Source: Cytobacillus massiliigabonensis
Lineage (GTDB): Bacteria; Bacillota; Bacilli; Bacillales; Cytobacillaceae
NCBI RefSeq assembly: GCF_900199725.1
Contig: NZ_LT904904.1
Span: 344,412 to 408,411 of the forward strand
DNA length: 64,000 bases
Reading direction: 5' to 3'
Shown here: one piece after another, positions 17,469-26,117 of the stretch
Position numbering within the stretch: the first letter of the stretch is position 1
Layout of the letters: each line of letters opens with the position of its first letter
Program-made: the position numbers and the translations under genes
The notes under the pieces: model-generated
Told to the model about the DNA's origin: nothing
What the model saw: only the letters and a program-made list of their open reading frames with translations
Databases searched by the model: none

Positions 17469-17933
17469 ATGAATTATGCCATTTCGAAGGAACCAATTAA
17501 CGTACAGGAAGTAATTGATAAAGTTGTACAGCGTGAAGCAGGTGCGATTACTACCTTTATAGGAACGGTTCGCGAATTGACGCATGGGAAGAAAACATTG
17601 TATTTAATATACGAAGCATACGAATCGATGGCTGTGAAAAAGCTCGAACAAATAGGAAATGAGATTAAAGAGCGCTGGCACGGATCAGAGGTGGCGATTA
17701 CCCATCGAGTAGGGAAGCTGGACATAACAGATGTAGCCGTAGTCATTGCCGTTTCAACTCCCCATCGTGCAGATGCATATGAAGCGAATCGATATGCGAT
17801 TGAGAGGATTAAGGAAATTGTGCCAATTTGGAAAAAGGAGCACTGGGAAGACGGGCAAGAATGGATTGGAAATCAGCTAGAAACAGTTGCCTATCCAAAA
17901 GGAAAACCGGAGGAGAGTGACTTAAATGAATAA
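17469..17933 (+). CDS. moaE: Molybdopterin synthase catalytic subunit MoaE
   Basis: Large subunit of molybdopterin synthase, which converts cPMP to molybdopterin using sulfur from MoaD. Motifs visible: AGAITTFIGTVRELTHGK, YEAYESMAVKKLEQI, ITHRVGKLDI, STPHRADAYEANRYAIERIKEIVPIWKKE with the active-site lysines, and EWIG. The 154-residue length is normal. AAGGAG lies upstream of the ATG. It overlaps moaD by eight bases. It is cut off from the moeA genes by a family B repeat but remains co-oriented. Confidence 0.95.
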   Translation: MNYAISKEPINVQEVIDKVVQREAGAITTFIGTVRELTHGKKTLYLIYEAYESMAVKKLEQIGNEIKERWHGSEVAITHRVGKLDITDVAVVIAVSTPHRADAYEANRYAIERIKEIVPIWKKEHWEDGQEWIGNQLETVAYPKGKPEESDLNE

Positions 17934-18159
17934 AATTTTGTTTTTTGCTCATTTACGTGATACTGTCGGTGAAGAGTCAATCATGATGGATGCAAAAGGA
18001 AAAACGATAGCAGATTTGAAACAGATGGTTTTGGAAAAATATCAAACAGTCAGCCTTGAAAATGTAATGACAGCTATTGACGAGGAATTTGCTTCGGATG
18101 AGGATATCATTCATGAAGGAAATGAAATAGCCTTTATTCCTCCAGTTAGCGGTGGCTGA
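17926..18159 (+). CDS. moaD: Molybdopterin synthase sulfur carrier subunit MoaD
   Basis: Ubiquitin-fold sulfur carrier of 77 residues ending in the diagnostic Gly-Gly (PPVSGG), which is adenylated by MoeB and then thiocarboxylated. It overlaps moaE by eight bases. The N-terminus ILFFAHLRDTVGEE is typical. Confidence 0.95.
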   Translation: MNKILFFAHLRDTVGEESIMMDAKGKTIADLKQMVLEKYQTVSLENVMTAIDEEFASDEDIIHEGNEIAFIPPVSGG

Positions 18160-18202
18160 TAAGGGAGAAAAAGATGTCATTTTTATAAATAGTAAGAAAC
18201 CA

Positions 18203-18398
18203 TCTCTAAGTTAGAGAATTGTCTAGCTCCAGCGCCTACCCCGACGTACAGGACGTACTAGTGTCGACAGTGCGACAGGACGTCGCGTTTTTGTCGACCT
18301 CGAGGTCACAAGCCAAGCCTCCCAGAAAGGTAAAGAACACCTTTCCGTGAGGCTCGTCTTGTGCTTGTCGGGGGTGACCTAGGCGCTTCCGCATTTCT
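18203..18398. repeat. Dispersed palindromic element, family A (copy A2)
   Basis: Starts CTCTAAGTTAGAGAATTG and TCTAGCTCCAGCGCC, and ends CTAGGCGCTTCCGCATTTC. The arms CACAAGC / GCTTGTG flank an inner hairpin (AGAAAGGT-AAAGAAC-ACCTTTC). It is longer than other copies because of an extra GTCGAC-rich internal block also seen in copy A7. It fills the moaD-moeB gap. Confidence 0.85.
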
Positions 18399-18418
18399 TA
18401 CTGAAAGGAGTAGGGCAC

Positions 18419-19438
18419 ATGGATGAAAGGTACTCTAGGCAAACACTGTTTTCACCTATTGGGAAAGCGGGACAAGAGAAAATTTGTTCAAAGCATGTAT
18501 TGATGATAGGTGCAGGTGCGTTGGGCTCAGGCAATGCAGAAATATTAACAAGGGCTGGAGTAGGCAAGCTGACTATCGTTGATAGGGACTATGTAGAGGC
18601 TAGCAATCTTCAGCGTCAGCAGCTGTATACTGAGCGAGATGTAGAAGAAAAGCTGCCTAAAGCAGCAGCTGCTGCAAAACGGCTGAAGAAGATTAATTCT
18701 GATGTAGAGATAGTGGCATTTATTACGGATGCAACACCTGAGAAGCTGGAGGAGCTTGTTCAAGGTGTGGACCTAATCATTGATGCAACAGATAATTTTG
18801 AAACGAGAATGGCGATCAATGATGTCTCACAGAAATATCAGATCCCTTGGATTTATGGAGCGTGTGTCGGCAGTTTTGGCATGAGTTTAACCATTCTTCC
18901 AGGAAAGACGCCCTGCTTAAATTGTATTCTGAAAAAGATCCCCATTCAGGGAATGACATGTGATACAGGCGGGATCATTGGTCCTGCTGTTCAGATGGTT
19001 ATTTCACACCAATCAGCTGAAGCATTGAAAATCCTTGTTGAGGACTGGCAAGCTGTTCGTACGACATTTGTTAGCTTTGATCTATGGAGAAATCAATATA
19101 CGAGCATGAAGGTTTCGAAAGCGAAGGATGCAGGCTGTTTATCATGTGGGGAAAATAGAACCTATCCATATTTAGATAGTGAGAATATGACTAAGTCAAC
19201 TGTTCTTTGCGGAAGAGACACGGTACAGATACGCCCGCCAAAACAAAAGAATATCCAGTTAAATGAATTATCCCAGCAATTAAAAGAACTTGGATATAGG
19301 GTGAAGGGGAACCCTTATTTATTATCTATTGAGATAGATGAACAGCGTCTTGTTATTTTCAATGATGGACGTGCACTTATACATGGGACTAAAGATTTAA
19401 CACAAGCAAAAACAATTTATCAGCGACTGCTCGGGTAA
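18419..19438 (+). CDS. moeB: ThiF/MoeB-type adenylyltransferase (MoaD activation)
   Basis: E1-like enzyme of 339 residues that adenylates the C-terminal Gly-Gly of MoaD (and possibly ThiS). Visible are GAGALGSGNAE (ATP-binding), DRDYVEASNLQRQQLY, DATDNFETR, and the zinc pairs CLNC and CLSC. A C-terminal extension of about 75 residues (DTVQIRPPKQKN onward) is common in Bacillus MoeB/ThiF. GAAAGGAG lies upstream of the ATG. Its position after moaE-moaD favours MoeB over ThiF. A terminator follows the stop directly, closing the island. Confidence 0.92.
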   Translation: MDERYSRQTLFSPIGKAGQEKICSKHVLMIGAGALGSGNAEILTRAGVGKLTIVDRDYVEASNLQRQQLYTERDVEEKLPKAAAAAKRLKKINSDVEIVAFITDATPEKLEELVQGVDLIIDATDNFETRMAINDVSQKYQIPWIYGACVGSFGMSLTILPGKTPCLNCILKKIPIQGMTCDTGGIIGPAVQMVISHQSAEALKILVEDWQAVRTTFVSFDLWRNQYTSMKVSKAKDAGCLSCGENRTYPYLDSENMTKSTVLCGRDTVQIRPPKQKNIQLNELSQQLKELGYRVKGNPYLLSIEIDEQRLVIFNDGRALIHGTKDLTQAKTIYQRLLG

Positions 19439-19442
19439 TAGT

Positions 19443-19475
19443 AAAGCTCTGACTATATATTGGTCAGGGCTTTTT
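19443..19475 (+). terminator. Rho-independent terminator closing the formate dehydrogenase/Moco island
   Basis: Eleven-base-pair stem AAAGCTCTGAC / GTCAGGGCTTT (one G-U) with a T-run, five bases after the moeB stop. Confidence 0.85.
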
Positions 19476-19487
19476 CTACGTAAAAAA

Positions 19488-19572
19488 ATAAATTGTCGTT
19501 CTGATTAATTGAACAAGCCTTTATGTACGGAGTAATAACAAGCGCAGTGAAATTAGGCAGACCGGTATTTAC
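19488..19572 (+). repeat. Structured intergenic element, family S (copy S1)
   Basis: Core TGAACAAGCCTTTATG followed by GTAATAACAAGCGCA, enclosed by imperfect arms ATAAAT / ATTTAC and CGTTCTG / CAGACCG. The same core with different arms occurs at 27944-28027 and 41363-41445, and a diverged core with wholly different arms at 20314-20380. Confidence 0.75.
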
Positions 19573-19619
19573 ATATAAGTAAAAGTTTTCTGTACGACAA
19601 TATTCCCCAGGAAATGAGA

Positions 19620-19635
19620 TGTTTCACGTGAAACA
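19620..19635. other. parS site for ParB/Spo0J
   Basis: TGTTTCACGTGAAACA is a perfect 16-bp palindrome matching the Spo0J (ParB) binding consensus TGTTNCACGTGAAACA. It lies between moeB and the next small gene, outside coding sequence. It marks this stretch as belonging to the origin-proximal part of the chromosome. Confidence 0.92.
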
Positions 19636-19744
19636 GACAGCATTTGTCATTATACGAGCCGTAGCAGAGGAATAAGAAGGATGGATCGAAAAAATCAGCT
19701 AGTTCATGTATAATGAAACTTAATTAAAATGAGGAATGGGAAAA

Positions 19745-19921
19745 ATGGAGAAAACCAGAATTGATTGTTTCAAATGTAAATATTTCTATGTTACGTGGGA
19801 TCAAAGGTTTCCAAAGGGCTGCAAAGCGTTTCAATTTAAAACAGCAAAGCTCCCATCAGTAGAAGTACTCCGTGCATCAGGTGAGCCTTGCTTACGATTT
19901 GAAAAAAAAGCTGATAAATGA
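19745..19921 (+). CDS. Small four-cysteine protein of unknown function
   Basis: A 58-residue protein with CFKC near the N-terminus, then GCKAF and PCLRF, giving four cysteines spaced like a small zinc ribbon. It resembles short proteins that are sometimes mis-named uracil-DNA glycosylase in bacilli; it is far too short for that enzyme and lacks its motifs. GAGG lies about ten bases before the ATG at 19745; an ATG nine bases earlier is too close to that box. It stands between the parS site and ywdI, the place where ung/ywd genes occur in relatives. Function unknown. Confidence 0.7.
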   Translation: MEKTRIDCFKCKYFYVTWDQRFPKGCKAFQFKTAKLPSVEVLRASGEPCLRFEKKADK

Positions 19922-20013
19922 TAGTTCGTCTTTAAGTTTTCAAATTAGGTTATAAGCGAAAGCTCGTGAGTCAATAGGATCCAATTATGTACCGATAAAT
20001 AGAGGTGAAAATA

Positions 20014-20286
20014 TTGAACATTTCCGTCCAGCAATTGCTAAGGAAAATTGAAGAGGAATTGCATGAAGCTAAAGGAAATACGAATGAGGCTAGAATAAGA
20101 GAAAGAATCTATTCGATTAAATCACTATGTGAGCTCATACTAGACGAACAGGTTCAGCCAGCTGCTCAAAAAAATACATTTGTTTCTCAACAACCAGCTC
20201 ATCATGCACAGCCAGTTAGTATTCAGCAGCCTAAACGTCTAGAAATGGAAGATGATGCAAATGGAGATTCATTGTTCGATTTCTGA
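20014..20286 (+). CDS. ywdI: YwdI family protein (DUF5327)
   Basis: A 90-residue protein with a helical N-terminus (SVQQLLRKIEEELHEAKGN), a glutamine/proline-rich middle, and an acidic end DSLFDF. It matches the YwdI/DUF5327 family, whose role is unknown. I chose TTG at 20014, six bases after AGAGGTG, over a GTG at 20005 inside that box. Order ywdI-ywdK-gerQ matches B. subtilis with ywdJ missing. Confidence 0.75.
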   Translation: MNISVQQLLRKIEEELHEAKGNTNEARIRERIYSIKSLCELILDEQVQPAAQKNTFVSQQPAHHAQPVSIQQPKRLEMEDDANGDSLFDF

Positions 20287-20313
20287 AAAATGGCTGCTTG
20301 CTGTTAAAAATAA

Positions 20314-20380
20314 GCCTTTGATATACACATGAATGGGTTTGATTCGAATGAATAACGTAATGAACGGGTATATCAAAGGC
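20314..20380 (+). repeat. Structured intergenic element, family S (copy S2)
   Basis: Perfect 13-bp arms GCCTTTGATATAC / GTATATCAAAGGC enclose about 41 bases that include ATGAATGGGTTTGATTCG and GAATAACGTAATGAA, a diverged form of the S core. No T-run follows, so this is not an ordinary terminator. Confidence 0.7.
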
Positions 20381-20436
20381 AATTGGCTGCACCAACAATG
20401 TTAGTTAAAAAAGACATAAAGAAAAGAGGAATTTAA

Positions 20437-20808
20437 ATGAAATTATTTATTATTCTTGGTGCAATTAATGCTTTTTTATCAGTTGCTCTAGGAGCGTTCG
20501 GTGCGCACGGCCTTGAAAAAATGGTAGAACCGAAGTATTTAGAAATCTGGAAAACAGGTGTCACCTATCAAATGTTCCATGCGACAGGATTATTAGTAAT
20601 AGGTGTCCTTCTAGGGAAATTGCCAGCAAGTGCTTTATTATCCTGGTCAGGGTGGATGATGCTAATCGGGATTATCTTTTTCTCTGGAAGCTTATACATA
20701 CTGACGGTAACGAAAATTGGAGTTCTTGGTGCGATCACACCAATTGGCGGTGTTTGCTTCTTAGTTGCATGGGTATTGTTAATCATCGCAGCAGTAAAGC
20801 ATTTATAG
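20437..20808 (+). CDS. ywdK: DUF423 family membrane protein YwdK
   Basis: A 123-residue membrane protein with four hydrophobic helices. It has the family start INAFLSVALGAFGAHGLEK, then TGVTYQMFHATGLLVIG, WMMLIGIIFFSGSLYIL, and the end GVCFLVAWVLLIIAAVKHL. The function of DUF423 proteins is not known. AAGAGGA precedes the ATG. It is followed by a strong terminator and converges on gerQ. Confidence 0.9.
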   Translation: MKLFIILGAINAFLSVALGAFGAHGLEKMVEPKYLEIWKTGVTYQMFHATGLLVIGVLLGKLPASALLSWSGWMMLIGIIFFSGSLYILTVTKIGVLGAITPIGGVCFLVAWVLLIIAAVKHL

Positions 20809-20815
20809 GAATAGA

Positions 20816-20850
20816 AAGAGCTTTGACGTTTTTCGTCAAAGCTCTTTTTT
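20816..20850 (+). terminator. Rho-independent terminator of ywdK
   Basis: Thirteen-base-pair stem AAGAGCTTTGACG / CGTCAAAGCTCTT with a T-rich loop, then six T. Confidence 0.93.
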
Positions 20851-20918
20851 ACATAATAAGGCAGAATTGTGTTTTCGAGTTTGAGAATGGCCTAGCGCAA
20901 GTAGCTTATGCGTTTTTC

Positions 20919-21398
20919 TTATCTCGGACTATATTGTGAAAGGCTTGGTGCACCACCGAATGATGGATAATCATACTCGATTTCTTCTTCGAATGTGACA
21001 TAGTCTAAGTAAACCATTGGAATTAAGAATCGCATGCCTGTTTGCGGGTCGCTTAAGATTACGTGATCCCTGCCTGCAGCTTCGATTATGCCTTCGAATT
21101 TTTTGGCATTCCACTCCTGATTATTTTCAAATGTGGCATAAACCGTAGCAAGTTTTCCTTTGTTTAAACGCAGAATGTTTTCGATATAGGATTGCTCAAT
21201 CGGAAGCATGCCTGGAACTTGTGGAGCTTGTGAGGGGGCACTGCCGCCTCCTGTTGTCGGAAATGGTACAGTTTGCATTTGCGGAAAGGTAATTGGCTGC
21301 ACTCTATATGCAGGAGAATTTGCAGTTCCTCCTGTATATGGCTGCTGCTGATACCCGTAGTATGGGTTGGCTGTGTACTGATTAAAGTTTTGACTCAC
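20919..21398 (-). CDS. gerQ: Spore coat protein GerQ
   Basis: Spore coat protein of 159 residues needed to localise the cortex lytic enzyme CwlJ, and in B. subtilis a substrate for transglutaminase cross-linking. The N-terminal third is Q/Y/P/G-rich low complexity (YYGYQQQPYTGG). The conserved C-terminal domain runs from SYIENILRLNKGKLATVY through AAGRDHVILSDPQTGMRFL to VTFEEEIEYDYP. It starts at GTG with AGGAGGG six bases upstream. Expression in the mother cell is expected from the family. It converges with ywdK. Confidence 0.93.
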   Translation of the reverse strand: MSQNFNQYTANPYYGYQQQPYTGGTANSPAYRVQPITFPQMQTVPFPTTGGGSAPSQAPQVPGMLPIEQSYIENILRLNKGKLATVYATFENNQEWNAKKFEGIIEAAGRDHVILSDPQTGMRFLIPMVYLDYVTFEEEIEYDYPSFGGAPSLSQYSPR

Positions 21399-21583
21399 AC
21401 TTTTCCCTCCTAGAAATCAAAGTGAAGCTTCATATAAAGCTCAGGAGAATAGGGGTTTAATAGACTAATGGAAAACGATATGGATATTAAATACTCACTA
21501 ATTCATTAGTATGTATAGGCATGTTTTTTTATGCTTTTTTTCTAATCAAGAAAATTGTTTTAGTATACTTGGAGTAAAAAAGC

Positions 21584-21619
21584 CAAAAGAAAGCCTCCTT
21601 TGCATGATGCAAAGAAGGC
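21584..21619 (-). terminator. Rho-independent terminator of hemQ
   Basis: On the - strand GCCTTCTTTGCA pairs with TGCAAAGGAGGC around a three-base loop, then TTTCTTTT. It lies 10 bases beyond the hemQ stop. Confidence 0.88.
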
Positions 21620-21629
21620 AAGCTAATAA

Positions 21630-22376
21630 TTAATTTATGTGTAAAAGCTGTGCAATACGATCTTCTTCAAGAAGATTTCCTACGAAGAATGAACCGAATT
21701 CTCCATATCTTGCACTTACTTCATCAAAACGCATTTCATATACAAGCTTCTTAAATTGAAGGGCATCATCAGAGAATAAAGTTACTCCCCATTCATAATC
21801 GTCGAAGCCTACAGAACCAGTAATAATCTGTTTTACTTTTCCTGCGTATTGGCGGCCGATCATTCCATGGCTGCGCATCATATTTCGGCGATCCTCCATT
21901 GGAAGCATATACCAGTTATCATTTCCTTGACGGCGCTTATCCATTGGATAGAAGCAAACGTGTTTGGACTTAGGCAGAATAGGATATAAACGTGCCAATA
22001 TTTCTGGACTTTGGTATGGATCCTGATCTGAAGGCAGGTAGTTGCTTAATTCAACAACGGAAACATAAGAGAATGTAGGAACTGTGTACTCTGCTAGTTT
22101 CGTTTTATTGAATTCATTTTCAATTTCATTTATTTCCTCAAGTGTCGGTCTTAGAATCATTAGCATAAAGTCAGCCTTCTGGCCAACAACTGTATATAAT
22201 GCATGGCTTCCCTTTTTCTCGCTTTGAGTAGTGTTCCACTTATCTAAAAGGGATAAAAACTCATGGATAGCTGCTTGGCGCTCATCACTTGACAACATCT
22301 TCCATGATGTCCAATCGATTGCACGGAAGTCATGTAAACTATACCAGCCTTCAAGCGTTTTTGCTGCTTCACTCAT
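21630..22376 (-). CDS. hemQ: Coproheme decarboxylase HemQ/ChdC
   Basis: Last enzyme of the Gram-positive coproporphyrin-dependent haem pathway, in the chlorite-dismutase fold (248 residues). Visible: [13 protein letters not shown] at the start, [12 protein letters not shown] with the reactive tyrosine, [16 protein letters not shown] with the proximal haem histidine, and [15 protein letters not shown]. The start is the ATG at 22376, eight bases after AGGAG. It is divergent from pta with a 495-base gap, the same pair as B. subtilis ywfI-pta. Confidence 0.95.
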   Translation of the reverse strand: MSEAAKTLEGWYSLHDFRAIDWTSWKMLSSDERQAAIHEFLSLLDKWNTTQSEKKGSHALYTVVGQKADFMLMILRPTLEEINEIENEFNKTKLAEYTVPTFSYVSVVELSNYLPSDQDPYQSPEILARLYPILPKSKHVCFYPMDKRRQGNDNWYMLPMEDRRNMMRSHGMIGRQYAGKVKQIITGSVGFDDYEWGVTLFSDDALQFKKLVYEMRFDEVSARYGEFGSFFVGNLLEEDRIAQLLHIN

Positions 22377-22571
22377 TACTATCACTCCTAATATGTATAT
22401 GTGCGAATAATCACACCATAACTATATCATAGTTTCCCCAAATGATAATGGAATAAAACTCGTTAAAATAATAGTTATCGATTAATATGACAGATTTGTG
22501 GATATTTTGTTACAAGAAGCAAATATTAAGGGGCGTTAATGTTTATAAATGAGTAACAATTGGAAAATACA

Positions 22572-22716
22572 TAAGAAAAGCGCAAGCGCCTTGGTGTCAC
22601 CCCCGACAAGCATAAGACGAGCTGGGTGGGAGGTTGTTCTTTAACCTTCTAGCCAGATTTGCTTATGACCTCGAGGGGGTAGCCGCCGAAGCTAGACAAT
22701 TCTCTAACTCCAAAGT
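22572..22716. repeat. Dispersed palindromic element, family A (copy A3)
   Basis: Begins AAGAAAAGCGCAAGCGCC, contains CCCCCGACAAGCATAAGACG and TTATGACCTCGAGGGGG as complementary arms with an inner hairpin (GGTTGTTCTTTAACC), and ends GCTAGACAATTCTCTAAC. It is in inverted orientation relative to copy A2. The rest of the hemQ-pta gap is AT-rich and should hold the two divergent promoters. Confidence 0.85.
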
Positions 22717-22870
22717 TATACTTTCTTATCTTTTGAGAAAAAGACTTTTTATATGTGATAAAACAAACTTGATATTTTACTTTAGTAACGTATTCTAAAA
22801 GAGGAAGCTATATTGATTAAATGGGGAATCATAGATAACTGTATATAATTGAATAGTAGGAGGAGCTTTT

Positions 22871-23848
22871 ATGAGTGATTTATTTTCAGTTTTGAAAGAG
22901 AAAGTGAGTGGAAAGGGTTTAAAGATTGTTTTTCCAGAAGGAATGGATGAGCGGATATTGGCGGCGGCAGGCAGATTAGCAGCTGAAAAAATGATTATGC
23001 CAATTTTAATCGGGAATGTTGAGTCGATTGAAGCAAAGGCGAAGGAACTGGATATTTCATTAGAAGCTGTGGAGATTTATGATCCGAGCAGCTATGAAAA
23101 AATGGATGAGCTTGTGGCTTCCTTTATAGAACGAAGAAAAGGGAAAGCGACTGAAGAAGATGCACGGAAGATTTTATTAGATGAAAACTATTTTGGAACG
23201 ATGCTCGTGTATACGAATGAAGCAGACGGGTTAGTGAGCGGTGCTGCACATTCAACAGCAGATACAGTACGCCCGGCTCTTCAAATTATTAAAACTAAGG
23301 ATGGCGTTGGCAAAACCTCTGGTGTTTTTATTATGGTTCGTGAAGAAGAAAAGTATATTTTCGCAGACTGTGCAATCAATATTTCACCCGATAGCCGGGA
23401 CTTGGCTGAAATTGCGATTGAAAGTGCAAAAACAGCCAAAATGTTTGATATCGAACCTCGTGTAGCTATGCTAAGCTTTTCAACGAAAGGCTCTGCAAAG
23501 TCGCCAGAAACAGAGAAGGTCACCGCTGCTGTTCAGGAGGCGAAATTACGCGATCCGCAGCTGGTCTTGGATGGAGAGTTCCAATTTGATGCGGCATTTG
23601 TGCCTTCTGTTGCAAAAAAGAAAGCGCCGGATTCTCCGCTCCAAGGGGATGCCAATGTGTTTATTTTCCCTAGCTTGGAAGCTGGAAACATCGGCTATAA
23701 AATTGCCCAGCGCCTTGGCGGCTTTGAAGCAGTTGGACCGATTTTACAAGGATTAAACCGCCCGGTAAATGATTTGTCCCGCGGATGTGATGAAGAGGAT
23801 GTATACAAGCTAGCCTTAATTACAGCCGCACAGGCATTAAATCAATAA
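22871..23848 (+). CDS. pta: Phosphate acetyltransferase
   Basis: Converts acetyl-CoA and phosphate to acetyl phosphate in the overflow-acetate pathway (325 residues, cytoplasmic). It has IVFPEGMDERILAAAGRL, GMLVYTNEADGLVSGAAHSTADTV-type substrate motifs (here GTMLVYTNEADG and VSGAAHSTADTVRP), FSTKGSAKSP, and the end NDLSRGCDEEDVYKLA. GGAGGAG lies upstream. It is followed by a terminator, array R2, then lipL. Confidence 0.96.
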   Translation: MSDLFSVLKEKVSGKGLKIVFPEGMDERILAAAGRLAAEKMIMPILIGNVESIEAKAKELDISLEAVEIYDPSSYEKMDELVASFIERRKGKATEEDARKILLDENYFGTMLVYTNEADGLVSGAAHSTADTVRPALQIIKTKDGVGKTSGVFIMVREEEKYIFADCAINISPDSRDLAEIAIESAKTAKMFDIEPRVAMLSFSTKGSAKSPETEKVTAAVQEAKLRDPQLVLDGEFQFDAAFVPSVAKKKAPDSPLQGDANVFIFPSLEAGNIGYKIAQRLGGFEAVGPILQGLNRPVNDLSRGCDEEDVYKLALITAAQALNQ

Positions 23849-23857
23849 AAAATTGGG

Positions 23858-23889
23858 AAGAGCTAGTCACTTATGTCTAGCTCTTTTTG
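23858..23889 (+). terminator. Rho-independent terminator of pta
   Basis: Nine-base-pair stem AAGAGCTAG / CTAGCTCTT, loop of ten, then T-run. Confidence 0.88.
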
Positions 23890-23897
23890 ATATAATG

Positions 23898-24040
23898 GGT
23901 TTGGCGAATATACGGCTACATTTGGCGAATAAAATGGAATTTTGTCCAATAAAAGTCGGTGGACGGCGAATAAAATAAAATTTTGTCCAATAAAGGTAAG
24001 CGGACGGCGAATAAAATACTGAAGCCGTCCAATCATTGAT
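23898..24040 (+). repeat. 20-21-bp array R2 (GGCGAATAAA alternating with GTCCAATAAA)
   Basis: Seven units with the core positions at 23906, 23927, 23947, 23968, 23988, 24009 and 24030, spacings 21, 20, 21, 20, 21, 21. Units alternate between GGCGAATAAAA and TTGTCCAATAAA. The first unit (GGCGAATATA) and last (GTCCAATCAT) are degenerate. It lies just 3' of the pta terminator. Confidence 0.92.
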
Positions 24041-24088
24041 TAAATTAAGGCAGGCAGATCGCCTCCTTCAGATAGAGGAGTACAATAG

Positions 24089-24922
24089 ATGAAAGATATA
24101 TTACAGCAAGAGCAATGGAGAGTTATTGATGAATCGGTTTTGGGCAAACATTTGCCTGCACTGCACTCATTTGGAATAGATGATACGTTATGTGCATCAG
24201 TTGGAGGCGGTATGGTTCCAGCGACGGCTCGAAGCTGGGTGCATGAAAAGACTATTGTATTAGGCATCCAAGATACAAGGCTTCCTTTTTTGGAAGAAGG
24301 CATTGATTTTCTAAATAGCGAAGGCTATCAGGTTATTGTCAGAAACTCTGGCGGGTTGGCAGTAGTGCTGGATGAAGGCGTGTTAAATATTTCACTCATC
24401 TTTCCAGAAGGAGAAAAAGGCATTGATATTAACCGCGGCTATGATGCGATGTGGATGCTTATTAAAGAAATGTTTTCAGATTTTAAAGCAGACATTGAAG
24501 CAAAAGAGATCGTTGGTTCTTATTGTCCAGGGAGCTATGATCTTAGCATTGGCGGTAAAAAATTTGCTGGCATTTCTCAAAGACGGCTCCGCGGCGGGGT
24601 AGCTGTCCAAATTTATCTTTGTGTAGACGGAAGCGGCAGCGGCAGGGCTGAGTTAATTGAACAATTTTATCAAATAGCAAGAAAGAATTCAGAAACTAAA
24701 TTTCAATATCCTGTGATTAAACCATCCGTCATGGCATCCTTGTCAGAGTTATTGAATATAAATCTAACAGTGCAGGATGTTATGTTCCGGTTTTTAACTA
24801 GTCTGAAAAACAGGTGCAATCATTTATTCTCAGGCGGGCTGACTGAAGAGGAACATAAATTATATGAAGCTTATTATGATCGTGTCGTCCAGCGGAATGT
24901 AAAAATACTCGGTGAGAACTAA
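24089..24922 (+). CDS. lipL: Octanoyl-[GcvH]:protein N-octanoyltransferase LipL
   Basis: Amidotransferase of the lipoate pathway that moves octanoate from GcvH to the E2 subunits of 2-oxoacid dehydrogenases (277 residues). It belongs to the biotin/lipoate ligase fold: [21 protein letters not shown], then [26 protein letters not shown]. The cysteine in SYCPGS fits the catalytic cysteine of LipL, which separates it from lipoate ligases. Its position next to pta matches B. subtilis ywfL. Confidence 0.93.
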   Translation: MKDILQQEQWRVIDESVLGKHLPALHSFGIDDTLCASVGGGMVPATARSWVHEKTIVLGIQDTRLPFLEEGIDFLNSEGYQVIVRNSGGLAVVLDEGVLNISLIFPEGEKGIDINRGYDAMWMLIKEMFSDFKADIEAKEIVGSYCPGSYDLSIGGKKFAGISQRRLRGGVAVQIYLCVDGSGSGRAELIEQFYQIARKNSETKFQYPVIKPSVMASLSELLNINLTVQDVMFRFLTSLKNRCNHLFSGGLTEEEHKLYEAYYDRVVQRNVKILGEN

Positions 24923-24927
24923 TAACG

Positions 24928-24962
24928 AAAAGCCGTACCTCGGGAAGAGGTCCGGCTTTTCT
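24928..24962. terminator. Terminator of lipL, possibly bidirectional with rsfA
   Basis: AAAAGCCG-T-ACCTC pairs with GAGGT-C-CGGCTTTT, loop GGGAA. T and A runs are present on both sides. Confidence 0.88.
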
Positions 24963-25052
24963 TAATCGAGGCATGCTGCCTACCTTCTCCTATTACTGTC
25001 TAAGCCTTCCACATGACAAGTGAAAGACCTCTCTCTGTCTAGATACATGGTC

Positions 25053-25793
25053 TTACTCAGCGACCTTTTCTAAATTTCCGTTTCGGTCCATTTTAAATTT
25101 GGTTGCAGGTCTTTCCTCTTCATCAAAGAGTACAAGTTTGCGAGCGCGATTCATAATTTTCATTAAGGTCTCGTAATCTTCTTGAATGGTTACGGTATTT
25201 TGTTCTAACTGGCCAATTTTCCCTTCAAGCTCATCATTTCGGCTCTTAATCTGGGCATTTTCCCGCTTTAATCTTTCATTCTCATTTCTTAAAATATCCA
25301 ATTGAATACTCGAGTGTTTTAAAGATTGTAAGTATGAAATAACACGATCGAGATTGATCTCTGAACTGACAGGATAATTTTGGACTTCATTATAGACTGG
25401 TGCAGACTTCACTTCAATTATTTCTTCAGCATACTCTTCAATGTAGTCCTCATTTGCTGAAACTGGCTCTGGCAATGGAATAGTAGTAGTTTCAATCTCA
25501 GTTAATTCTGGTACTGGCGGTGAATATAGAAGCTTTTTCTTTCCGCCTTGATCTTTTCCAAGAATTCGCTGTCTTTGCTTCCTCTGCTTCTTTGCAAGCT
25601 GGAGCGCTTTCTCATATTGATGTCTAACAACAGCATTCCAGCGAAATCCACAGGCTGCAGAAGTGCGATCAAGCTTATCGCCAACTTCCTCAAAGGCGTT
25701 CAATTGCGTACTGCCCTCTCTTACATGCCTTAATACTGTTTCGGCTAGCAATAAATCATTTTCATCTGTCCATGCATCTTGACGAACTTTCAT
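25053..25793 (-). CDS. rsfA: RsfA family prespore transcription regulator
   Basis: A 246-residue protein with an N-terminal Myb/SANT-like DNA-binding domain ([19 protein letters not shown], then [19 protein letters not shown]), a variable acidic middle, and a C-terminal coiled coil (about residues 160-215: [19 protein letters not shown] and onward). This is the RsfA layout; B. subtilis RsfA fine-tunes sigma-F-dependent prespore genes and lies in the same ywf region. I chose the ATG at 25793 after GGGAG; an in-frame TTG 15 bases upstream is less likely. It converges with lipL. Confidence 0.88.
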   Translation of the reverse strand: MKVRQDAWTDENDLLLAETVLRHVREGSTQLNAFEEVGDKLDRTSAACGFRWNAVVRHQYEKALQLAKKQRKQRQRILGKDQGGKKKLLYSPPVPELTEIETTTIPLPEPVSANEDYIEEYAEEIIEVKSAPVYNEVQNYPVSSEINLDRVISYLQSLKHSSIQLDILRNENERLKRENAQIKSRNDELEGKIGQLEQNTVTIQEDYETLMKIMNRARKLVLFDEEERPATKFKMDRNGNLEKVAE

Positions 25794-26117
25794 TTCCTCA
25801 ACTCCCAATTTAATTTTGCAATTTTTTTAAAACCTTAGTTTAAGGATGGACAACTTTGGGTGAATTTATACAAATTGGATTAAAAGGATAGTAGATTTTT
25901 ATAAAAACAATAGATAGGTATGATAAAATAGAACTTGTAATTTGCTTGAAACAGCGTTCAAAAAATATATAAATTTCCATATTGCTAGCGGGGTAAAACG
26001 GCTTGCAAAGAAAAAGGTAAAGCTGTAAAATACAGCTTGAGCCAAGTGAATAAGAATAACTAGCATCGGCAAAACTTATAGATAATATGCTAGACCGCAG
26101 AAAGGGTTGTAATATAG
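25794..26117. other. AT-rich gap with a small palindrome
   Basis: Divergent promoter region of rsfA and the DUF1450 gene. A symmetric AAGCTGTA-AAA-TACAGCTT lies at 26020-26038 and could be an operator or short hairpin. No protein or known RNA recognised. Confidence 0.45.

Noticed and set aside
19745-19921. Uracil-DNA glycosylase
   Set aside because: Only 58 residues with four cysteines; none of the UDG motifs are present.
20314-20380. Ordinary Rho-independent terminator after ywdI
   Set aside because: The loop is about 41 bases and holds a conserved core shared with three other loci, and no T-run follows.
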